Origin: Lepus europaeus
Lineage: Eukaryota; Chordata; Mammalia; Lagomorpha; Leporidae
Reading direction: 5' to 3'
DNA: 64,000 nt
Assembly (NCBI RefSeq): GCF_033115175.1
Contig: NC_084827.1
Span: 25,166,001-25,230,000, forward strand
The translations under genes were made by a program, and so were the position numbers. The notes under the pieces are model-generated. The model did not search any database. It was given only the letters and a program-made list of their open reading frames with translations, and was not told the origin of the DNA. Positions 32,455-45,196 of the stretch are shown here, in pieces; position 1 is the stretch's first letter, and the number at the start of each line of letters is the position of its first letter.

Positions 32455-35400
32455 GTAAGATAACTTGGTAGATGAATATTAAATATTAAAATTAGAGTGT
32501 TTAAGCTAATTACTTATTCTGTGTGTGTGTGTGCCTGTGTAAGTTTTTCTAAGCCATACCAGCTTTAGAAACAATCCACATGAATATGGGTCATATTTCA
32601 TTGGTAATAAAAACAATCTTTATATCTAATATCCCTCCATGTGAAGGACCAAAATCTTAAATACTTCTAATTCCTCTCTTTTGCTTAGGGAAATTCGAGT
32701 GTCTTTTGTTGTTGTTGCCTTGGTCATTATTAGCCTTTTCAACACTTCTGTCCCAGGACCTTAACTCTTGTCACAGAAAAATCACGTAGGGCGCTTTCCA
32801 GACTAATTGAGACTGAATGTAATATTAATATCCACTTTCCCTGATATTATTATAACCGCTATAACCCTCTCATCTTATTGTTTGATGGCCTATCTTTTGT
32901 CATCCTTTTGCTTTCAACCAATATGTTCTTTCATGGAGCATATAGTTGGATCCATCTCCTACCATTATTTTAGCAATGTGTAAAACTGACCCGGAAGCAG
33001 TGATTTAAATGGCAGATTTTGGTTTTCTATTAACAAGAAATCTGGAGATTGTTGTTCTAGTTCGATTGACACTAAATCTTGAGAGATAAACTTGTGGTAC
33101 CAAAACAATGAAGTCCACTGATTCATTGTCCCGAAGGAGACTACTCACCAGAGGATGCATAGGGCTAACATTGTAGCTGGGTGCCAGTTATTATACCAAC
33201 CTGATGGATTTTCACTTTTTCAGTTTAAACTAATTTTTTACCAAGCAAAAGAAAGGATGAAGTTATTATTGAATTTTGAAGAAGAGTGAAGTTTAGGTAA
33301 AATTTAAGTGAAGTGGGATCTTGATAATGTTAATGCAAAGGAAGGCTGTGTATGAATGGATCAACATCAGATTTGGACTGTGAAGCAGGCCAAGGTCCTA
33401 TTTATTCTCTTAGGAATGAAAAGATGTAGAATATTGTTTTTTTGAGCTTCTCAGAAATTCAATACCTTATTATAAACCGAAGCTGCTTCTCTTTGTCATT
33501 TACATCCTGTGGGCCAGAATGTGATATTTCATTCTTACTAGTCTAATAATTTCAACCAGCAAAGTCAATTTGTGCTTTTAGGGAACAGTTTCTCAGCTAG
33601 CAAGAAAATAGTATTCACTCAGAGACAGTTGTGACATTTTGTAACTGTGGTGTGTCCTTGGGAGAAACATTGTTTGCTATTAATTTTGTTGCTGACTGTT
33701 ATTGGAACATGATGATCTTTAACTTTCTAACTAATACAATCTTACCTATTATAACTAATTTTTTACCTAACTAACTAATTTTTACTTTCTTACTGTGCTA
33801 GGCTTGGATGGGTCTCTGTGATGTTATTAGGAACTTTAGCTCCTTTTGTCTTTGCACTCCATTAATCTCATTGTGAGCTTGTTACTGTGCAATGATAAAA
33901 TGGTTCACTCACCTTTACCATCTTATCTTCATTCTATGAAAGAAGAAAGGAAAGGCCAAGGCAGCATTTCTCATGTGTGCTGTCTTTAAGGCTTTCCCCG
34001 GAAAGCCTCACCTAAAGACCTCCACTTACATATCATTGGCCTGAACTGTGTCATGTGAACTCCCTCATGGCAGCAGTGATTAGTGCATTCTAAAAAACAG
34101 CATATTGTTCCTCAAGAAGCTTGAAGTTTTCTTAGTGTGAGGAAATAGATGAGACTGGAAATGAGGCAGGAAAATGGAATTGCTTATGCCATATTCCAAA
34201 CTCCAAAAAAAAAAAATTAAATTTAGAGGAATAAAAACACAGGGACCAAGATTACATGAAAATAAAGGGTAAATTTCAGTTGATATTTTTGAAGGCATAA
34301 AACAGATTGAGAAGTGTTGACGTATTAGAATGGAGAAAGTGAAATCTAAATGTGTAACAATGAGGATGGCATCAGGACTCATTGATTTTGCCCCATGGAA
34401 ACTTAGAAAGTGAACTGGAGGTTCTGTGTGGAGTGGAAATGAAGTGTGTGCTGTGAACAAAGGCATTAGATAAAAGCCAGCATAAGAAGTAAATTTATAA
34501 TTTCTTCTTGTATCTTCATCTATTCCTTTCTGCCAGGTCATGTTTATTTTATTCTTTATAAATTAATTGCTTAGTATTTATTTTTGTCTTATATTAGGTA
34601 AGATTGTATTAGTAACTGTTGATGTTTTTGTCTTCATTCTATCTTTATTTACTAATTGTTTGTCTTTCCATTAATCTTTTCTTCAGTTTGTTGCTTTGAT
34701 CAAAGGTGTTTATTTTTTGTCCTTTTATAATTTGGAAATAGGTACTTTACTTTTTTTTTTTAATAGTTCCTTGCAGCTCCTTTTTTAACATTCCTAAAAT
34801 TTTTATACCAAATATATCTGTAATCAGGCTGTATTATATTCTGAAAAAATAAACAATCTTAATTAGTTCTTCTTTTCTTCATTTCTTCTACCTCATCTTT
34901 CATTCCTCGTATCCAGTGAGGATTTGATAGACAATTGGAATAAATTGAAGAAATTTATATCATTAGAGAGGCAAGCTAGAAAATGCAGAAGTGGTTCCAG
35001 AATTGTAAATCATATTCTCAAATGCATTCTTCAAAATTTCTTTTCCTTTGGCAGACCCCTTTAGTATGATCTGGTGCAGTGTCTTTATTGACCTCTGCTT
35101 TATGTAATCTTTCTGTAATTACTAATCATTAGGATGGGGAGAAGGGGTATGACAGTAAATATTATTTCCTCAGTCTTGATCCAGCCTCGCCACATTTTAT
35201 TGATGAGTTTAGTAAATAAAATTATAAACTCCCCCAGTTATATTATTAAGTTTTTGAGAATCTTAGTAATATACCATATCTTCACATATATTTACATTTT
35301 ATATATATTTAATAAATATTTGATTGCTTAAGTCTTTTATCCAACCTGCCCTTGGTGCTTTCCACACATACCTACCTGCTATATGTTTAGGGAATAAAAG

Positions 35401-35868
35401 TTTGCTTAAAAATGAATCTAAAGTAATAGAAATTAAGATAAACTAGAGATAATTCAAATTCACCACAGTAATAGTGTTTACTGAGGACTTGCGATATACA
35501 GATTGGGCTAAGCAATCTATATGTCACTATTTTACGTATGAGGGTACCAAAGCAGAGATGACACATAGCTTACCCTAAATCAAACAACTAGTGAGTAGCT
35601 AAGCAAGTTTCAGACTAAGGTTTACTCCTGAATCTGTGCTCTTAAGCATTGTATTGACAACCTACTATGAAAGTATATTTGCTAGATTTAGAGTCCAATA
35701 ACAATGACAAACATTAGCTATGATTTTTATGCTAGTCTACATGAGAATGTCTTACAGAGAGCTACAACTGGACTCTCAAGTTTTTCTATTGTTTGAATTG
35801 GGATTTTATTATCTGATCAATAAGTTAATGATAGACACCTTTTAAATTTCTTTTTAATGTGAGTATAG
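32455..35868 (+). other. IQUB: IQUB intron 6
   Basis: 3,414 bp. A (GT)n run lies at 32520-32533 and a MIR at 35460-35665. The rest (32560-35450) has no repeat I can name with confidence, although 33000-34080 has the look of old transposon sequence. Confidence 0.8.
35460..35665 (-). repeat. MIR SINE
   Basis: 'gtttactgaggacttgcgatatac', 'ctattttacgtatgagg' and 'gctcttaagcattgtattgac' follow antisense MIR. Confidence 0.7.
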
Positions 35869-36079
35869 GTGATCAGGATTCAGACATACTACAGGCAATG
35901 GCATGCTAAAGTCTTGGTGAAGAACTTAAACATGCAGAGAAAATTGAGACTGGAGTGGGAAGCAGAGGAAGAATTAAGGAAGAAGAAAGAAAAAGAAGAA
36001 TGGATGCAACTGGACTATTACCGGAGGCATAATCCTAGAACAAATGAAGACTTTGAACTTCTTTATAATGCACTAGAAT
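35869..36079 (+). CDS. IQUB: IQUB exon 7 with the IQ motif
   Basis: The acceptor 'gagtatag' and donor gaat|gtaagt bound 211 nt that encode residues 339-408 plus one base. The exon opens with [17 protein letters not shown], an IQ calmodulin-binding motif of the form IQxxxRxxxxK in which the usual Gly after Arg is Gln. A charged, probably helical or coiled-coil stretch follows ([17 protein letters not shown]), then [22 protein letters not shown]. The remaining half of the protein would be in exons beyond this point; none is recognisable to the end of the window. Confidence 0.95.
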
Positions 36080-36804
36080 GTAAGTTTGACATTGACGATG
36101 CTTAAAATATCATTTGTTAAATTTTTCATTAGCAGAGAAAACAGTTTTGCTGAAGACAAAAAGAAGACCATTACTATTATGTAGATTTCTTGGGAATCTG
36201 GACTAGAGAATTTATAAAGATGAATCATATCTTACATTTGGGACACGAATTAAAGCTGGAATAAAATTGGAATTGCTTTTATATTAATAGTTAATTGATA
36301 AAATATGTATACTGCTTTGTAAATTTTTAAATTTTAGTATATTATTTAATAAGGCATTTCTGCCTGCAAGATAAAGAGAGAAGTTGTTGTCTCATCAGGT
36401 TTTATGTTGATTTGGGAGATTTGTGAACTTAGAGTTGAGCTGTTTTTAATCCCTCAATCTAGCATCCTATTTGATGTTGGTCTTTAGAGGAAGAGCTTGG
36501 CAATAGCTTTTTAATCCCAATCTATTTATAATAATATATAAATATAACCACATATTCTCTAAATACTGACTTTTTTCCAAATATGAAACTTTATTTTGAA
36601 GGTGATTTATGAAAATTCAACATGAGCAATAAATCTGCTCACATGTTATAGTTTAATACAAAACAATAGAAGTAAGCAAGTAAGCAAACATATAAACATA
36701 AAACCCAGGACTTAATAGGAAATTAACACCAGTGGTAATTGTGCAAAATGCTAAATCATTCTGTTTCATGGCCTGAATCCCTACAGTGTTGCCCATTTTT
36801 TTTT

Positions 36805-37615
36805 ATTAATTCATTTATTTTTAAGGTGAACCTACTTCATGTATTTCACATATACAGATTTAGGAACATAGTGAAACTTTCCACCCTATCTTCTCTCCCA
36901 TCCATACTCCCACCCTTCTTCCTTCCTCTTTTATTGTTTCTTTTACTAATTTTTACAATGATCTAATTTCAGCTTATATGATACTCAAAGATTAACCCTA
37001 TACTAACTAAAGAATACAACAAATAGTAAGTAGAAAATAACACCATTCTTTAACAATAGAGACAAGGGCTGTAAACAGTCATTGAATCCCAAAATGTCAA
37101 TTTTGCAATACACATTGCATTTCTTTTGTACTCTGTTAGTTACCACAAATCAGGGAAAACCTATGCTGTTGTCTTTTTGGGACTAGCTTATTTCACTAAG
37201 TATAATGGTTTCCACTTGCATCTATTTTGTTGCAAAAGACAGGATTTCTTTCTTTTTTATGGCTAAGGAGTATTCTATACTAAATATATAAGTTGTGATA
37301 GGTTGATTCCATATCTTAGCTATTGTGAATTGAGCTATAACAAACATGCAGGTACAGACAACGCTTTCATATGCTGATTTCATTTTGTTTGTATAAATTC
37401 TCAGGAGTGGGATGGCTGAGTCATATAGTAGATCAATTTTCAGCTTTCTGAGGTATCTCCATACTCTCTTCCTCAATGGCTGTACTAGTTTACATTTCCA
37501 CCAATGGTGGATTAGGGCACCTTTTCCCTGCAATTAGGGCACCTTTTCCCCGCATCCTCACCAGCTTATACTGTGACTTTTATACCTTATTTTTCACACG
37601 TGCTAGTCATTAATA
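36805..37615 (-). repeat. L1 3' UTR and ORF2 C-terminus
   Basis: Antisense L1. The minus-strand frame at 37222-37533 gives the ORF2 C-terminal text (HHWWKCKLVQPL, AQFTIAKIWNQP), broken further on. A short duplication 'attagggcacctttt' occurs at 37512 and 37537. Confidence 0.8.
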
Positions 37616-37679
37616 AATTGAAACTTCATTTGCTTGAATAAGCCAAAGCACTTTCTACTCAGAGTGGTAGGTACACTAT

Positions 37680-37990
37680 TCCCTTTCTTGGAGCCCTTTC
37701 CCCACTGCCCATTTCTCAATCTCAAGTTAAATGTCACCTAGGAGAAGATTTTTTGGTGACTGACAATGTAACTTGTGTATCCTATCATCACATCATGGTC
37801 CTTCTGCACCCCCAAATTTTAATTCATATGACCACATCTTTTGCTAATATCTGTTCTACCACTGGGCTGCAGGTTCCATGAGGGAACTTATATTTTGAAT
37901 TTGGCACTCTCTCTTTTTCTGGGCTTAGCTCACATACCCTACAAATGTTGTTAAAGTGAATGAATGAACACATGAATGAAGGGATATGGT
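37680..37990 (+). repeat. LINE2 3'-end remnant
   Basis: 'ctcaagttaaatgtcacctagg', 'ggctgcaggttccatgaggg' and 'gttgttaaagtgaatgaatgaa' match L2 3'-end order. Confidence 0.7.
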
Positions 37991-38139
37991 CCTGCAACTC
38001 TCTTTAGCTTCTGCTCTGTTAGCTACAGTTGATGAAGTGAGATCACTGGAGCAGAAGAGTTATTACACTAAATGTTTGAGAGTCAAGAAATTGGGCTCTT
38101 ATGAAAACACAGAAGAATTTTAAAAATTAAAAATCATCT

Positions 38140-38473
38140 TAAAAGATTTATTTATTTATTTGAAAGTGAGAGTTACAGAGAGAGAGGGAGAGAGAGAGAG
38201 AGATCGATCTTCCATCTACTGGTTCACTCTCCAGATGGTCACAATAGCAAGGGTTGGTGCAGGCACAAACCAGGATCCAGGAGCTTCATCCAGGTCTGCC
38301 ACATGGGTAGCAGAGGCTCAAACACTTGGAGTCATCTTCCACTGCTTTTCTCAGGTGTTTTAGCAGGGAGCTGGATCTGAAGTGGAGCAGCTGGGACATC
38401 CATGAACTGGTGCCCACAAGGGATGTTGGCATTGTAGGTGGCAGCTTTACCTGCCATGCCACAATGCAGGACC
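38140..38473 (-). repeat. CSINE
   Basis: Minus-strand C repeat with tail 'agatttatttatttatttgaaag', a GA run (38176-38200) and head 'ggtggcagctttacctgccatgccacaatgc'. Confidence 0.85.
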
Positions 38474-38474
38474 C

Positions 38475-39970
38475 TCATTCTTTATAATTAAAAATGGTCC
38501 TTTTAGTTCAGGAATTGAGTCTGACTTCTCCATGATTTTCTTAACATAATTTTAAGCAAGCCTCCTTATATCGCTTTGTTTCTGTAAACAAACTACTTTT
38601 TGGTGACTATTATGTGTGGATACATTTTTAGGTTTTGGATTAGGGTCTGTTAAAATAACTATAAGGTAATATGCTGTAAACTTAAGATGATGCAGTTAAA
38701 CACCAGATCTAACAGTACGTCTCTTTGCTAACATGAAATTGAGTGTCTTCAGTAATGTTTACAACTTCATGTTACAATGTTTGAGATGACTTTTAGCCTG
38801 CTTCCTAGATGTGTGCATACCTTTCCTCCTCTTTCAATTGTTGACCTCTGGAAATACTATTTGTTTTACTTTAAACCTCACTTGTATTTCCATTATTCTC
38901 TGTGACATGATAGAAGAGATTATTTCTAAGCGACAAGTAGTTCAATATAGAGCATTGTTAGCCAAGGATCTATGAATAAAACTGAAGTTATATTATAGCA
39001 GAGAACTATTTAAAATAATATCCAGCATTTATATATAAGCAAATTTACAAGTATAATTATAATTTTTGTTTGGTTGACAGGCAACTATAATATAGTAAAA
39101 AATATATTGAAGAAAGTTTTTCCTTTTTAAACTTATTAATGATTTTAACTAGGGAAAGTTACTAATTTTTTAAGATTCAGTTTCTGCATCTATGAAAAGG
39201 ATTTAATAATTTATGGAACATCTACTTCAAAGAACTTAAAGTGAAAAATGCAAAATATTACATTTATAACATTACTTAAAAAGCATCATGTTCTAAACAG
39301 ATGTAAGTTATTGTTACAAGGAAACAATTTTATGCAGAGCTTTCATGTTAAAGTTAGCAAGTATATTTTATATAAGTCCACACATGATTTGTGTGTAGGA
39401 AAAAGAAAATGAGATGACTGAAATTTCTTACATAAAAGAGACATCTCTGTTTTTGTCAGTGCTAAATTAAAACCTTTTGAATAACAATTTTTAAGTTTTT
39501 TTTGTTGTGGTTAAAATTTCTAGTTTCATAAGCTTAATAATTTATATTGCTCTCTTATTTAATAGTTTTCTTCATTCCTTATTTAAAACTCCAGTCTTTG
39601 TAATTGCTGCCCTCTTGTGGCTCATAGTGATAATCGTGCTTGAACTATAATTCATAATACAAAGTTAAGTTAACCTATCAATCAGTAATAAAAGAAAATG
39701 ATATCAATTTATGAAAAATAATTTAAATACATTTTGAAATTTATATATATGTATATATATACAGGCAACAATGTTTTATTGCTATGTTTTGTTTCTTACA
39801 ACAATATTTTGGTGTTGACTTTTATTGATCTGAGTTGACACTGGTGCTGAAAGTTGAAAAAAAAAAAAAACAAGTATTAAGCATTCCATATCCTAAAGAA
39901 AACCTGAATTATTGAGCTTGTTTTTCCTATTTTGAAATTTTATATTTATTGAATTATAAAGAATGATTTT
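38475..39970. other. Intronic stretch without recognised repeats
   Basis: About 1.5 kb of AT-rich unique-looking sequence with a TA run at 39741-39762. No exon-like frame bounded by splice sites was found. Confidence 0.45.
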
Positions 39971-39988
39971 TTAAAAATTTGGATTTTA

Positions 39989-40320
39989 GCCGGCGCCGTG
40001 GCTCAACAGGCTAATCCTCCGCCTTGCGGCGCCGGCACACCGGGTTCTAGTCCCGGTCAGGGCACCGATCCTGTCCCGGTTGCCCCTCTTCCAGGCCAGC
40101 TCTCTGCTGTGGCCAGGGAGTGCAGTGGAGGATGGCCCAAGTGCTTGGGCCCTGCACCCCATGGGAGACCAGGAGAAGCACCTGGCTCCTGCCACCGGAA
40201 CAGCGCGGTGCGCCGGCCGCAGCGCGCTACCGCGGCGGCCATTGGAGGGTGAACCAACGGCAAAAGGAAGACCTTTCTCTCTGTCTCTCTCTCTCACTGT
40301 CCACTGTGCCTGTCAAAAAA
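39989..40320 (+). repeat. Very young CSINE with perfect 16-bp target duplication
   Basis: Plus strand, head 'gccggcgccgtggctcaacagg', intact B-box-like 'gggttctagtcccgg', GC-rich body and short A tail. Flanks aaaaatttggatttta at 39973-39988 and 40321-40336 are identical. It is among the least-diverged copies here. Confidence 0.95.
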
Positions 40321-40344
40321 AAAAATTTGGATTTTAAAATTCAA

Positions 40345-40760
40345 TAGAGTCATAAGACTCATCCATTCTATTGCAAGTACTTGTGTTTATCTTCCTTTTT
40401 ATATAGTGTGCCATTGCATGAATGTACCACAATTTATTTATTCGTTTCCTTGTTGGATTTGTTTTTTCTTCAGTCTTTGGTAAATATAAGGAATACTGTT
40501 ACAACCATATTTTGGTGAATACACATAATGTATATGTGAACATATTTATATATCTTGTGTATAAACTTAGGAGTGGAATTTGAGGTTCATAATATATGCA
40601 TATGTTCAATTTTAGAGGATCCTTTTAATTTTTCAGAGGTCCTCCTAGTTTATCCTCCTGCAGGACAGTGGGAGAGCTTTAACTTCTCCATCAGCCTTTC
40701 CAGCATTGGTCACCTCTGTCTTTCTTGTTTTAGCATTCTGCAGAGTGTACTTTACTATCA
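40345..40760 (-). repeat. Ancient L1 3' fragment
   Basis: 'gtgccattgcatgaatgtaccac', 'ataaacttaggagtggaatttg' and 'catatgttcaattttagagg' follow the antisense of old L1 ORF2 C-terminus. Confidence 0.65.
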
Positions 40761-41179
40761 TCCTGCCTCATTTTGATTGAGGCTCCAATGGGTGAGATAT
40801 CAGGATGCTATAGTTTAGTGTGACAGCTTTACTTCCTCCTAAAGATTGTAGGTGAAATGAGGAAGGACCTGTTCCTTGGCTGACAGAGTACTCCGCAAGA
40901 TCAAAGATATAAAAAAACAATAGGAAAGAGGATCTGAAGGGATAGAGAAAAGAGTTTTTGGAGGGAGTCATAGTGCTTTGGGGAGACAGTCAGGAGGTTG
41001 TGCTATTTCTAACTTCATGTCTGGTGAGGGGAACTTTATGAGACCTTTTTGGAGAGCTTTGAAATATGTTCCCTGTGATTGGTGGACACTGGTGCCTGTA
41101 TTTTGCCCAGGTTGGAAGATTGGAGATGGACTCCAACCCAGAAAATTTAGACAGCTGGAGAAGAGCTGGCAAACCTTTT

Positions 41180-41500
41180 TTTTTTTTTTTAAGATTTAAA
41201 AAAATTATTTTCAATGCAGAATGACAGAGAAGGGAGAGACCTTCCACACATTCATTCACTCCTTAAGTAGCTGCAGCTGTCAAGTTTGGCTAGGCTGAAA
41301 CCAGGAGCCAAGAATCCCAACTGAGTCACTCATGTGGGTGACAGGGGGCCAAATACTTGACTCATCATTAGTTACCTTCTCAGGTGCATTAGCAGGGATC
41401 TGGATTGGAAGTGGAGCAGCTGGGACTCAAATCAGCACTCTGATAAGGGATGCTGGTGTCACAAGCAGTGGTTCAACCCACTGTGTCAAACTTCGGGACT
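41180..41500 (-). repeat. CSINE
   Basis: Minus-strand older C repeat: 'agaatgacagagaagggagagacc', 'actcatgtgggtgacaggggg', head 'ggtgtcacaagcagtggttcaacc'. Confidence 0.8.
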
Positions 41501-41561
41501 CTGACAAACTTCTTTGACACTAGATAGTGCTGCTGCATTGAGAGATATAGCATTCCAGGAT

Positions 41562-41848
41562 TTAAAATTTTCTCATATTTATTTTAAACACAGAGAGATA
41601 ATACAGAAGCAGAGAGAAATCTTCCAGTAACTGCTTCATTTCCCAAATACCTGCAACGGGCTGGGGTAGGCCAGGCTGAAGCCAGGAGCTCAGAATGCAG
41701 TCTGATTATCTCATGCAGGTGGCAGAAACCCAAGTGCTTGAGCCATCATCTTCTGGCCTCAGGTTATGCATCAGAGGGAGAAGGAGATTCAAACCCAGTC
41801 ACTGCAAAATGGAATGTGTCAACCACTGTGCTAAATGTGCACCCTTCA
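41562..41848 (-). repeat. CSINE
   Basis: Minus-strand older C repeat close to the last one. Body 'gcaacgggctggggtaggccaggctg'. Flanks ccaggattta and ttcaggattt suggest the duplication. Confidence 0.75.
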
Positions 41849-42400
41849 GGATTTTTTTAAGCAGAGATATGTTTATTTTCTATCAAAGAAGAGAGTGTAA
41901 GTGAGCAACAAGGTGATTCAAAATCCTCCTAGGTTTTGTGAATTGGGATAAACTGGAGAAATGAGGAGATTTTGTCCTCCATAAATAGCTGTGTGGAATA
42001 TAGGTGCATCTCTCTGGCTTCACAAAAGAGACAAGGAGAGAGATTCAGCTCCACGGCTCTGGATAGTGAATTTAAATCGTCTGTCAGGCCTGGAGAATAG
42101 GAATGTACCCAGTTAAGTAAGGACAGCACCTTCCTACTCACTTGTCTCTCAGACTGAATGGGGAGGAGAAACAGCAGCTAAGGATTAAAAGAGAACCTGA
42201 GATGTGAGAGTGAGTTCACAAGGATTTATCCTTTCCCTGCAACCTCTGTGGAAGGTTTCCATCCTTGCAATTTTCAGCTTGATTTTTCATTTTTTCAGTT
42301 TTCTCTTCTCAGAGCAAAACATTTTTATTTTGATGAAGTCCAGCGTATCATTTCATTCTTGTGTGGATCATGCTTTTGATGTTATATTTAAAAATCTATT

Positions 42401-42723
42401 GGCTGGCGCCGCAGCTCAATAGGTTAATCCTCTGCCTTGCGGTGCCGGCACACCGGGTTCTAGTCCCGGTTGGGGCACCAGATTCTGTCCTGGTTGCCCC
42501 TCTTCCAGGCCAGCTCTCTGCTGTGGCCTGGGAGTGCAGTGGAGGATGGCCCAAGTGCCTGGGCCCTGCACCCCATGGGAGAACAGGATAAGCACCTGGC
42601 TCCTGGCTTCGGATCAGCGCACTGGCCGTAGTGGCCATTGGAGGGTGAACCAATGGAAAAGGAAGACCTTTCTCTCTGTCTCTCTCTCTCTCACTGTCCA
42701 CTCTGCCTGTCCAAAAAAAAAAA
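42401..42723 (+). repeat. Young CSINE with 10-bp target duplication
   Basis: Plus strand, head 'ggctggcgccgcagctcaatagg', 'gggttctagtcccgg', A tail. aaaaatctat at 42390-42399 and 42724-42733. Inserted into the antisense L1. The region before 'ggccattggaggg' is shorter than in sister copies. Confidence 0.9.
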
Positions 42724-42998
42724 AAAAATCTATCACCAAATATAAGCCCTCCTCTCCCCATGTTTTCTTCTGGAAGTTTTATAGTTTTATGTTTTACATT
42801 TAGGTCTATAAATACAGTTTGAAATAATTTTGTATGGTGTGAGGTGTATTTTGAGGTGAGTTTTCATTTTTTTCTTATGTTCTATGGAACATTAATTGTT
42901 TCTTATGTTCTATGGAACATTAATTGTTCCATATCATTCCTTGAAAATACTGTGTTTTCTCCATTGAGTTGTCTTTGTATTTGTGTTAGTATTATAGT

Positions 42999-43165
42999 TG
43001 ACTTGGTCTGCTCTAACAAAATACCCCAAACTGGGTAGTCTATAAACAACATAAATTTATTTCATAGAGTTTTGGTGTCTGCTGAGGGCTTTTTTTCCTG
43101 GTTCATAGTTTTGCCTTCTCTCCCTGGTTCATAGTTGAAACTCCCATCATGGAAGGGAGTAAAGA
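42999..43165 (-). repeat. MLT1-type LTR fragment
   Basis: 'ttggtctgctctaacaaaataccccaaactgggtagtc' and 'aacataaatttatttcatagag' are the antisense 3' end of an ERVL-MaLR LTR. It interrupts the antisense L1. Confidence 0.65.
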
Positions 43166-43175
43166 GCTCCCTTGG

Positions 43176-43180
<5 letters not shown>

Positions 43181-43210
<30 letters not shown>

Positions 43211-43318
43211 ATTTGACAGGTATGGTCAGACAGTGAGAGAGAGAGAGAGAGACAGAGAGAAAGGTCTTCCTTCCATTGGTTCACCCCCCAAATGGCTGCC
43301 ACAGCTGGCGCTGTTTGA
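43181..43318 (-). repeat. CSINE 3'-end piece
   Basis: Long T run (43180-43206), then GA run and 'ttggttcaccccccaaatggctgcc'; stops after about 110 bp of SINE, so it is 5'-truncated. Confidence 0.8.
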
Positions 43319-44083
43319 AATCTTTTTTTTTTTTTTTTAAGCTTCAAATTCCATTGATCTGTTCTTACTATGTAGAAATACAGTTGATATCTCTATCAAT
43401 GTTTACCTTGCATTCTCAGACTTGGCTAAACTCATTTTGTAGTTTCAGAACTAACTAAATTTTGGGAACTAATTAGGACTTTAATACAGTGCTTGATAGG
43501 AATGGTAAGAGAGCGTATCTTTCTTTACCTTGTTTCAATCATAGGAAGTCTAGATTTTCTTCTCATTTTTTTGAATATGAGTATTAAATTCTTTCAACAC
43601 TTTTTGCTTTAGACATCAATTCTTCACTGAATTATTTTTTACTTCTATGGGAAATAAATTGCCAACATATTTGTGGGTCTATTTCTAGACTCTATATTCT
43701 GTCCCATTCTTCTATTTATCTTTACGTCAAAACCACACTGTCTTGGCTACAGTAGCTTTATAAATTTAAAATCAGGAAGTATTAGTCCCCTTACTTTGTT
43801 TTCCTGTCTCAGAATAGTTTTTGCTATACCAGATCTTTTGTATTTCCATTTTAAAAAATTTTAGAATGAATTTGTAGATTTTTACCAAAACACCTGTTGT
43901 GACTGAGTTGAATCTTGTTCAATTTAGGGAAAATTTATTTCTTATCAATACTGAGTCAACCAACTAATTTTAGGGTGAATGCATTCTGTTTTTCACCATA
44001 AATATCATGTTACCCATAGATTTCTTTGTTTCTTTTTTTTTTTTTTTTTGCTCATGTCCTTTATCAGACTGAGGAAATTTACT

Positions 44084-44417
44084 TTTTTTTTTTTTTTGAC
44101 AGGCAGAGTGGATAGTGAGAGAGAGAGAGAGAGACAGAAAGGTCTTCCTTTTTGCCTTTGGTTCACCCTCCAATGGCCGCTGCGGCCGGTGCATCACGCT
44201 GATCCGAAGCCAGGAGCCAGGTTATTCTCCTGGTCTCCCATGTGGGTGCAGGGCCCAAAGACTTGGGCCATCCTCCACTGCCTTCCCGGGCCATAGCAGA
44301 GAGCTGGACTGGAAGAGGGGCAACCAGGACAGAATCCGGTGCCCCAACCAGGACTAGAACCCGGTGTGCCAGTGCCGCAAGGTGGAGGATTAGCCTAGTG
44401 AGCAGCGGCGCTGGCCA
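44084..44417 (-). repeat. CSINE
   Basis: Minus strand, well preserved: 'gacaggcagagtggatagtgag', 'ccggtgcatcacgctgatccg', head ending 'gcggcgctggcc'. It forms an inverted pair with the next SINE about 110 bp away. Confidence 0.9.
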
Positions 44418-44527
44418 ACCTGCAGATTTTTTTTTTTTAAGTTTGTGTTGGCTTATTTAGGTCTTTTGTTCTTCCATACGAATTTTTTAGCATTAGATTT
44501 TCTAGTTCTGTAAAGAATGTCATTGTT

Positions 44528-44862
44528 GGGGCTGGTGCTGTGGTGCATTGGGTTAAAGCCCTGGCCTGTGGCACTGGCATCCCCTATGGGTGCCGGTTTG
44601 AGTCCCCGCTGTTCCACTTCCAATCCAGCTCCCTACTGTTGTACCTGGGAAAGCAGTGGAAGATGGGCCAAGTGCTTGGGCTTCTGAACTTACATGGGAG
44701 ATGCAGAGGAGGCTCCTGGCTCTTGGCTTTGAATCTGCTCAGCTCTGGCTTTGCGGCCATTTGGGGAGTGAACCAGCAGATAGAAGACCTCTCTCTCTCT
44801 CTCTCTTTCTCTGTAAGTTTGTCTTTCAAATAAATAAAATAAATTTTTACAAAAAAATAATG
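44528..44862 (+). repeat. CSINE
   Basis: Plus strand, 'ggggctggtgctgtggtgcattgg', tail 'caaataaataaaataaatt'. Flanks aatgtcattgtt near 44516 and 44863 form the duplication. Confidence 0.9.
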
Positions 44863-45196
44863 TCATTGTTATTTTGATGGAGATTGTGTTGAATCTATAA
44901 ATTGTTTTGTGTAATATATATATTTTGCTGTAATACTAATCCTTCCCATCTATGAATATAGAAAGTCTTTCCATTTTTAAATATCTTCTTCAATTTATTC
45001 ACGTGTTTTATAATTTTCTATGCAGAAATCTTTCATATCCTTGTTTAAATTTATCGCAAGTTTTTTTGATTTTTTTTAGTAGCTATTATGAGATAATTGA
45101 TGCAAAACAAGTTACTAATTTTTGTGTGTTGAATTTTGAGCCTGCAACTTTACTGATTTTTTAATCAGTTCTAGTAGTTCTTTTTATTTCTTTCTT

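Noticed and set aside
34080-34541. 153-residue minus-strand frame in IQUB intron 6
   Set aside because: No recognisable domain, T-rich and hydrophobic composition typical of AT-rich non-coding DNA; no splice or promoter support.
39989-40070. tRNA gene candidate (A-box and B-box like sequence)
   Set aside because: It is the tRNA-derived head of the CSINE; it lacks a proper cloverleaf and is followed by the SINE body.
39998-40297. Open frames on both strands in GC-rich sequence, rich in Pro, Arg and Ala
   Set aside because: They are frames through a C-repeat SINE and recur in the other young copies (17868-18203, 28462-28833, 51082-51535).
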